Below the pieces are notes generated by a model. It was given only the letters and a program-made list of their open reading frames with translations. It made no database searches and had not been told where the DNA came from. 64,000 bases of DNA from Megamonas funiformis (GTDB lineage Bacteria > Bacillota > Negativicutes > Selenomonadales > Selenomonadaceae), in contig NZ_CP048627.1 in the NCBI RefSeq assembly GCF_010669225.1, positions 1,067,292 through 1,131,291 on the forward strand, read 5' to 3'. The translations under genes and the position numbers were made by a program. Numbering within the stretch: position 1 is the first letter of the stretch; each line of letters starts with the position of its first letter. This document shows, one piece after another, positions 61,115 through 64,000 of this stretch.

Positions 61115-61676
61115 TTAAATAGATTTTCCTAAATCTTCAGCTTGTTTTAATTGCTCTGGTTTATTTAAAATATCGCCAATATTCATATTTCCTCCAGCAT
61201 AGACAATGCCTAGATTTTTCCAACCTAAATGAGATATTAATCCTTCATAAAAAGCTTTAACTGGTGCAAAATTATCAGAGGTATTTCCTTCTGAAGCCAT
61301 AAGTAAAATACATTCTTTTTGTGGATTTTCATAATTTGGATTTAATTCGGCTATAACGAATAAACGATCAAAAGCACATTTTAGTTGACCTGTGATGCCC
61401 CAATAATACATAGGAGAAGCTAAGACTATGATGTCTGCTGTCTTGTATACAGGATAGATTTGCGACATATCATCTTTTTGTACACAAGGAGCGAGCGTCT
61501 TCGTTTTTACTTCCATTACAACAACCAAGACAGCCATGAATATTCATTTTTTGTAAATCAAAGCAAGTAACTTCATGACCTACAGTTTCTGCTCCTTTAG
61601 TAAAATATTTGATGAGTTCTTTTGTATTGCCATTTATTCTGGGACTTCCATTTAAAATACAGATTTTTTTATGCAT
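61115..61676 (-). pseudogene. NADPH-dependent iron-sulfur flavoprotein, frameshifted by 4-bp duplication
   Basis: Two minus-strand frames make one flavodoxin-fold protein. The first (ATG 61676, GGAGGTG upstream) gives MHKKICILNGSPRINGNTKE through GCLGCCNGSKNEDA, then runs out at a TGA near 61471. The second picks up at APCVQKDDM and continues through IVLASPMYYWGITGQLK to the natural end at 61115. At the joint, GAGC occurs twice in tandem (61489-61496, plus strand). Removing one copy restores DAPCVQKDD, the family sequence, so a 4-bp duplication broke the gene. Intact relatives are FMN-binding, Cys-rich flavoproteins of anaerobes. The divergent HxlR gene was probably its regulator. Confidence 0.85.
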
Positions 61677-61778
61677 AAATTTACACCTCCAATGTTTATA
61701 TTTATAATTATATCAGTGTAGATTATTTGCTTGAAGTACGCACATTTTTGTTAGATACTAACCAAAAGGAGAGTTTTG

Positions 61779-62120
61779 ATGTTTAAAAATTATATTGAAA
61801 ATGCCAATTTTGAAGATACAGGTTTTAGTTATACTTTATCATTAATACGAGGCAAGTATAAAATGGTTATTTTATACTGTTTAATGGAATTTAATATTGT
61901 CAGATACAATGAATTAAAAAGATATATAAAGACTATCTCACATAAAACACTTGCAGTATCTTTGAAAGAATTGGAAAAAGATAGCTTGATAATACGAAAG
62001 GAATATCCACAAATATCACCTAAAGTAGAGTATAGTTTATCAGATAGGGGAAAATCGCTCATGGAAATTTTAGATAGATTATGTGTATGGGGAGAGATAC
62101 ATAAAAATGATATGAAATAA
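61779..62120 (+). CDS. HxlR-family transcriptional regulator
   Basis: A 113-residue winged-helix protein: LIRGKYKMVILYCLMEFNIV, then RYNELKRYIKTISHKTLAVS and LEKDSLIIRKEYPQISPKVE are HxlR hallmarks. Start ATG 61779 with AAGGAGA five bases upstream. It faces away from the flavoprotein pseudogene across a 102-base promoter region, the usual arrangement of an HxlR regulator and its redox-enzyme target; that target is now broken, so the regulator may be without function or control other genes. Confidence 0.92.
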   Translation: MFKNYIENANFEDTGFSYTLSLIRGKYKMVILYCLMEFNIVRYNELKRYIKTISHKTLAVSLKELEKDSLIIRKEYPQISPKVEYSLSDRGKSLMEILDRLCVWGEIHKNDMK

Positions 62121-62148
62121 AAAAGTCTAGTGAATTTACTAGACTTTT
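62121..62148. terminator. Terminator after the HxlR gene
   Basis: Arms AAAAGTCTAGT and ACTAGACTTTT around a six-base loop; works in both directions and also ends the AraC remnant. Confidence 0.85.
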
Positions 62149-62158
62149 AGGTGGAAAA

Positions 62159-62802
62159 TTATTTTTCTGCATAATATTTTTTATATATAGAAGGTGAAAT
62201 AGAAAATTCTTTCTTAAAAGTACGCGAAAAGGCTAATTGGTCGTCAAATCCTAATGAGGAAGCAATAATGGAAATAGAAAGCTCGGTAGTTATTAAAAGG
62301 CTACGGGCTTTTTTTATTTTAGTTGCATTATATATTGTTTTGGTGATAAATGAAATTTTTCGTGGAATATGCGAGTTAGATAATTAGGATGAATGCCAAA
62401 TTTTTTAGCGATATCCTTTAGAATTAATTTTTCTGCATAGTTGACATCAAAATAAAATTTTAAATCATTAGCAAGAGATTTAGTTTGCATTTGACTTTCA
62501 GATAGATTAATATCCTCAAATAGTTGTGCGAGAATGAGAAATAAGAGGCTATTGGCTTTTATATAATGAATGACATTATTTTCTTGAAGATTAATAATTT
62601 CATCAATTAGTGTTTTATATTTTGTTATATCTAAATTGTGAATGATGTAAATATCATTAGTTTTTTTCATCATTTGATAGATATAGTTTTGAGAATTAAT
62701 CCCTAAAAAACTAATCCATGTATAGCACCAGGGATTAGTAGCTGAAGCTTTGTAATAAGAAATTTTTCCCGAGGGAATAAAAAAAGCATCTCCTTGTTTT
62801 GA
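62159..62802 (-). pseudogene. AraC-family regulator remnant, frameshifted and cut by an IS element
   Basis: Reading the minus strand from the IS edge gives a cupin-like piece (GDAFFIPSGKISYY, then NPWCYTWISFLGI), a linker and the first helix-turn-helix (LKDIAKKFGIHPNYLTRIFH), ending early at QYIMQLK with a stop at 62314-62316. One frame over, the protein continues with IKKARSLLITTELSISIIAS and SLGFDDQLAFSRTFKKEF to a stop at 62159. Restoring one A in the A-run at 62317-62320 (T on plus) rejoins them. The first part of the cupin domain lies beyond the IS element and is outside the window or lost. It is related to the intact AraC protein at 19 kb. Confidence 0.88.
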
Positions 62803-62830
62803 TGTGCACCCAAAATATTGGACATATTAA

Positions 62831-63724
62831 TTAGGCTACTAATTGAAACTTAATTCTGTATTCTACAGGACTAAGTCCTTTTAGTTTTATCTTTATCCGT
62901 TTTGTATTATAATATTTTATATAAGATTTTAACTCTTTTATAAAATCTTCAACGGATTTGAATTTTTTTAAATAGAATAATTCGCTTTTTAGTAAACCAA
63001 AGAAATTTTCTATTACGGCATTATCTAAGCAATTGCCTTTTCGGCTCATGCTTTGGATAATGCCTTTTTCTTTTAATAATTTTTGATATTTTTTATTCTG
63101 ATACTGCCATCCTTGGTCTGAGTGTAGAATTATCCCTTTTGTTTTTTTTATCTTTCTTGTTGCATCTTCTACCATATCTAATACTTGCTTTAGTATTGGT
63201 CTTTTCGATATTTTATAACTTATTATTTCTCCGTTATATAAATCTATTATTGGTGATAAGTATATTTTTTCATTACATAATGCAAATTCTGTTACATCTG
63301 TTGCCCATTTTTCGTTTGGTTTTTCTGCTTTGAAATTTCTATTTAATATATTTTTAGCTATTTTTCCTTCTTGCCCTCTATACGATTTGTATTTCTTTGC
63401 TCTTACTTTGCATGTTAAATTTTCTTCTTTCATCAATCTCATAACTACTTTATGATTGATTTTTATCCCTTGTTTATGCAGCTGCATAGTTACTCTTCTA
63501 TATCCATATCTTCCATGATTTTTATTACAAATATTATGAATTAATGTTTTTAATCCTTTATATTTATCTTCTCTAGATAATTTTTTTAATGCATCATAAT
63601 ATGTGCTTTTAGCTAATTTTGTATAGTTTAATAGGGCTTTTAGAGTATATTTTTTCCTTAATTTAGCAATTACTAAAACTAGTGTCTTCCTTCCTTTTCC
63701 CATTGCTTCATTAAGGCATGCCAC
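62831..63724 (-). CDS. IS3-family transposase OrfB (DDE integrase domain)
   Basis: The catalytic half of an IS150-type transposase (about 297 residues in its own frame). An HTH_21 part (KNHGRYGYRRVTMQLHKQGI) is followed by the rve integrase core with the acidic triad: Asp in KWATDVTEFAL, Asp in ILHSDQGWQYQ and Glu in DNAVIENFFGLLKSE. It is normally made as an OrfAB fusion by -1 frameshifting on AAAAAAG (63724-63730, minus strand) inside the end of orfA; the formal GTG at 63724 is simply where the -1 frame begins. The frame is intact, so the element may still be active. Confidence 0.93.
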   Translation of the reverse strand: MACLNEAMGKGRKTLVLVIAKLRKKYTLKALLNYTKLAKSTYYDALKKLSREDKYKGLKTLIHNICNKNHGRYGYRRVTMQLHKQGIKINHKVVMRLMKEENLTCKVRAKKYKSYRGQEGKIAKNILNRNFKAEKPNEKWATDVTEFALCNEKIYLSPIIDLYNGEIISYKISKRPILKQVLDMVEDATRKIKKTKGIILHSDQGWQYQNKKYQKLLKEKGIIQSMSRKGNCLDNAVIENFFGLLKSELFYLKKFKSVEDFIKELKSYIKYYNTKRIKIKLKGLSPVEYRIKFQLVA

Positions 63725-64000
63725 TTTTTTAATAGGTCATTTTCCATCCTTAATTGATAAACTTCTTGTTCCAATTTTTCAACATAAGAAAGTTCTTTTT
63801 TAGGTTTGTTAACTTTGTATTTAGATTTTTTCATAGATGGTCTACCTCGTTTCTTAGCAAGTAAGCCAGAAAAGCCATAAGAATGATACAACTTTTCCCA
63901 TGTAGAAATTGTACCAGTATTAGGAATGGAAAATTTGGCTGCTGTTTGATTTAATGATAAATGATGTAGCCATTTATATTCAATAACTTTTTGTTTAAAT
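63679..64000 (-). CDS. IS3-family transposase OrfA, 5' end beyond window
   Basis: C-terminal portion (about 106 codons visible) of the DNA-binding OrfA. The open frame continues through the right window edge. It contains helix-turn-helix segments of the IS150 type (HHLSLNQTAAKFSIPNTGTI, then STWEKLYHSYGFSGLLAKK), the RGRPSMKK linker and a leucine-zipper-like end (VEKLEQEVYQLRMENDLLKK). It overlaps orfB by 46 bases, with the slippery heptamer for -1 frameshifting. The true start is outside the window. Confidence 0.9.
   Translation of the reverse strand, partial: FKQKVIEYKWLHHLSLNQTAAKFSIPNTGTISTWEKLYHSYGFSGLLAKKRGRPSMKKSKYKVNKPKKELSYVEKLEQEVYQLRMENDLLKKWHALMKQWEKEGRH
63724..63730 (-). other. 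Programmed -1 frameshift site AAAAAAG
   Basis: The heptamer A-AAA-AAG on the minus strand, in the orfA frame at LLKK, is the standard IS3-family slippery site that joins OrfA to OrfB. Confidence 0.8.

Larger units (their letters stand above)
62803..64000 (-). mobile_element. IS3-family element (IS150-like), right part beyond window
   Basis: The left end (plus strand) begins TGTGCACCCAAAATATTGGA at 62803, matching the kind of terminal repeat seen in IS150-type elements (TG start, GCACCC, TTGGAC). It contains orfB and most of orfA on the minus strand with a programmed-frameshift heptamer. The element sits inside an AraC gene. The other end and target duplication are outside the window. Confidence 0.88.

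Noticed and set aside
63679-63724. Frame change between orfA and orfB as a disabling mutation
   Set aside because: IS3-family elements use programmed -1 frameshifting, and the A6G heptamer is in the right place.

Overview
The window is a low-GC chromosomal segment, roughly one third G+C by eye. Several features suggest a Gram-negative-staining Firmicute of the Negativicutes (Selenomonadales), possibly Megamonas or a close relative. T-box and TPP riboswitch control, strong Shine-Dalgarno sites, frequent TTG starts, a PASTA-domain kinase and an Rrf2 regulator are Firmicute-like. An LptA/OstA-like periplasmic protein (58.6 kb) points to an outer membrane. The genus is an inference; the class is reasonably supported. 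I saw no rRNA, tRNA or CRISPR array.

Layout. 0-9 kb: clpB (cut by the left edge) behind a promoter overlapped by an unusual repeat operator, a DNA-deoxyinosine glycosylase, rplS and lepB, a TPP-riboswitch-controlled CytX-type transporter, and T-box-controlled glyQS. 9-17 kb: a solitary cas6; then a cell-wall/signalling operon (FHA protein, PP2C phosphatase, SEDS polymerase, penicillin-binding protein, PASTA kinase) running into queC-folE2. 17-24 kb: GH36-like alpha-galactosidase with a convergent AraC regulator, PHP phosphoesterase, rubredoxin, zinc/manganese-type ABC transporter without a binding protein, nth, and a short ArgA-like acetyltransferase. 24-27 kb: an accessory island with a DUF262/HNH (GmrSD-type) protein, a zinc-ribbon membrane microprotein broken by an amber codon, and a DUF5131 protein.

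27-33 kb: C_GCAxxG_C_C redox protein, cutC, LtaS-like sulfatase-fold protein, DeoR regulator, rlmB, thyX, trxB. 34-35.6 kb: a foreign-looking mobC-relaxase pair wedged between trxB and a DMT transporter. 36-45.5 kb: LUD protein, trpS, OPT transporter, HD-folP-folBK, DUF116, fmt and def. 45.6-53 kb: YacP/Rae1-type nuclease, then the conserved translation operon rimP-nusA-rnpM-L7Ae-infB-rbfA-nrnA-truB. 53-59 kb: rluB, an HI0933 flavoprotein, an IscR-like Rrf2 regulator, EcsC, Gfo/Idh oxidoreductase, amidohydrolase and the LptA-like gene.

59-64 kb is a decaying edge. It holds an iron-type alcohol dehydrogenase, a 53-residue protein coupled to an ImmA/IrrE peptidase, an iron-sulfur flavoprotein pseudogene broken by a 4-bp tandem duplication, an HxlR regulator, and an AraC gene both frameshifted and interrupted by an IS3-family (IS150-like) element that runs off the right edge.

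The most interesting signals are the four-hexamer operator at clpB, the stand-alone cas6, the HCD (not HRD) catalytic loop of the PASTA kinase, the DUF262/zinc-ribbon/DUF5131 island, the orphan mobilization genes, and the cluster of freshly broken genes at the right end.
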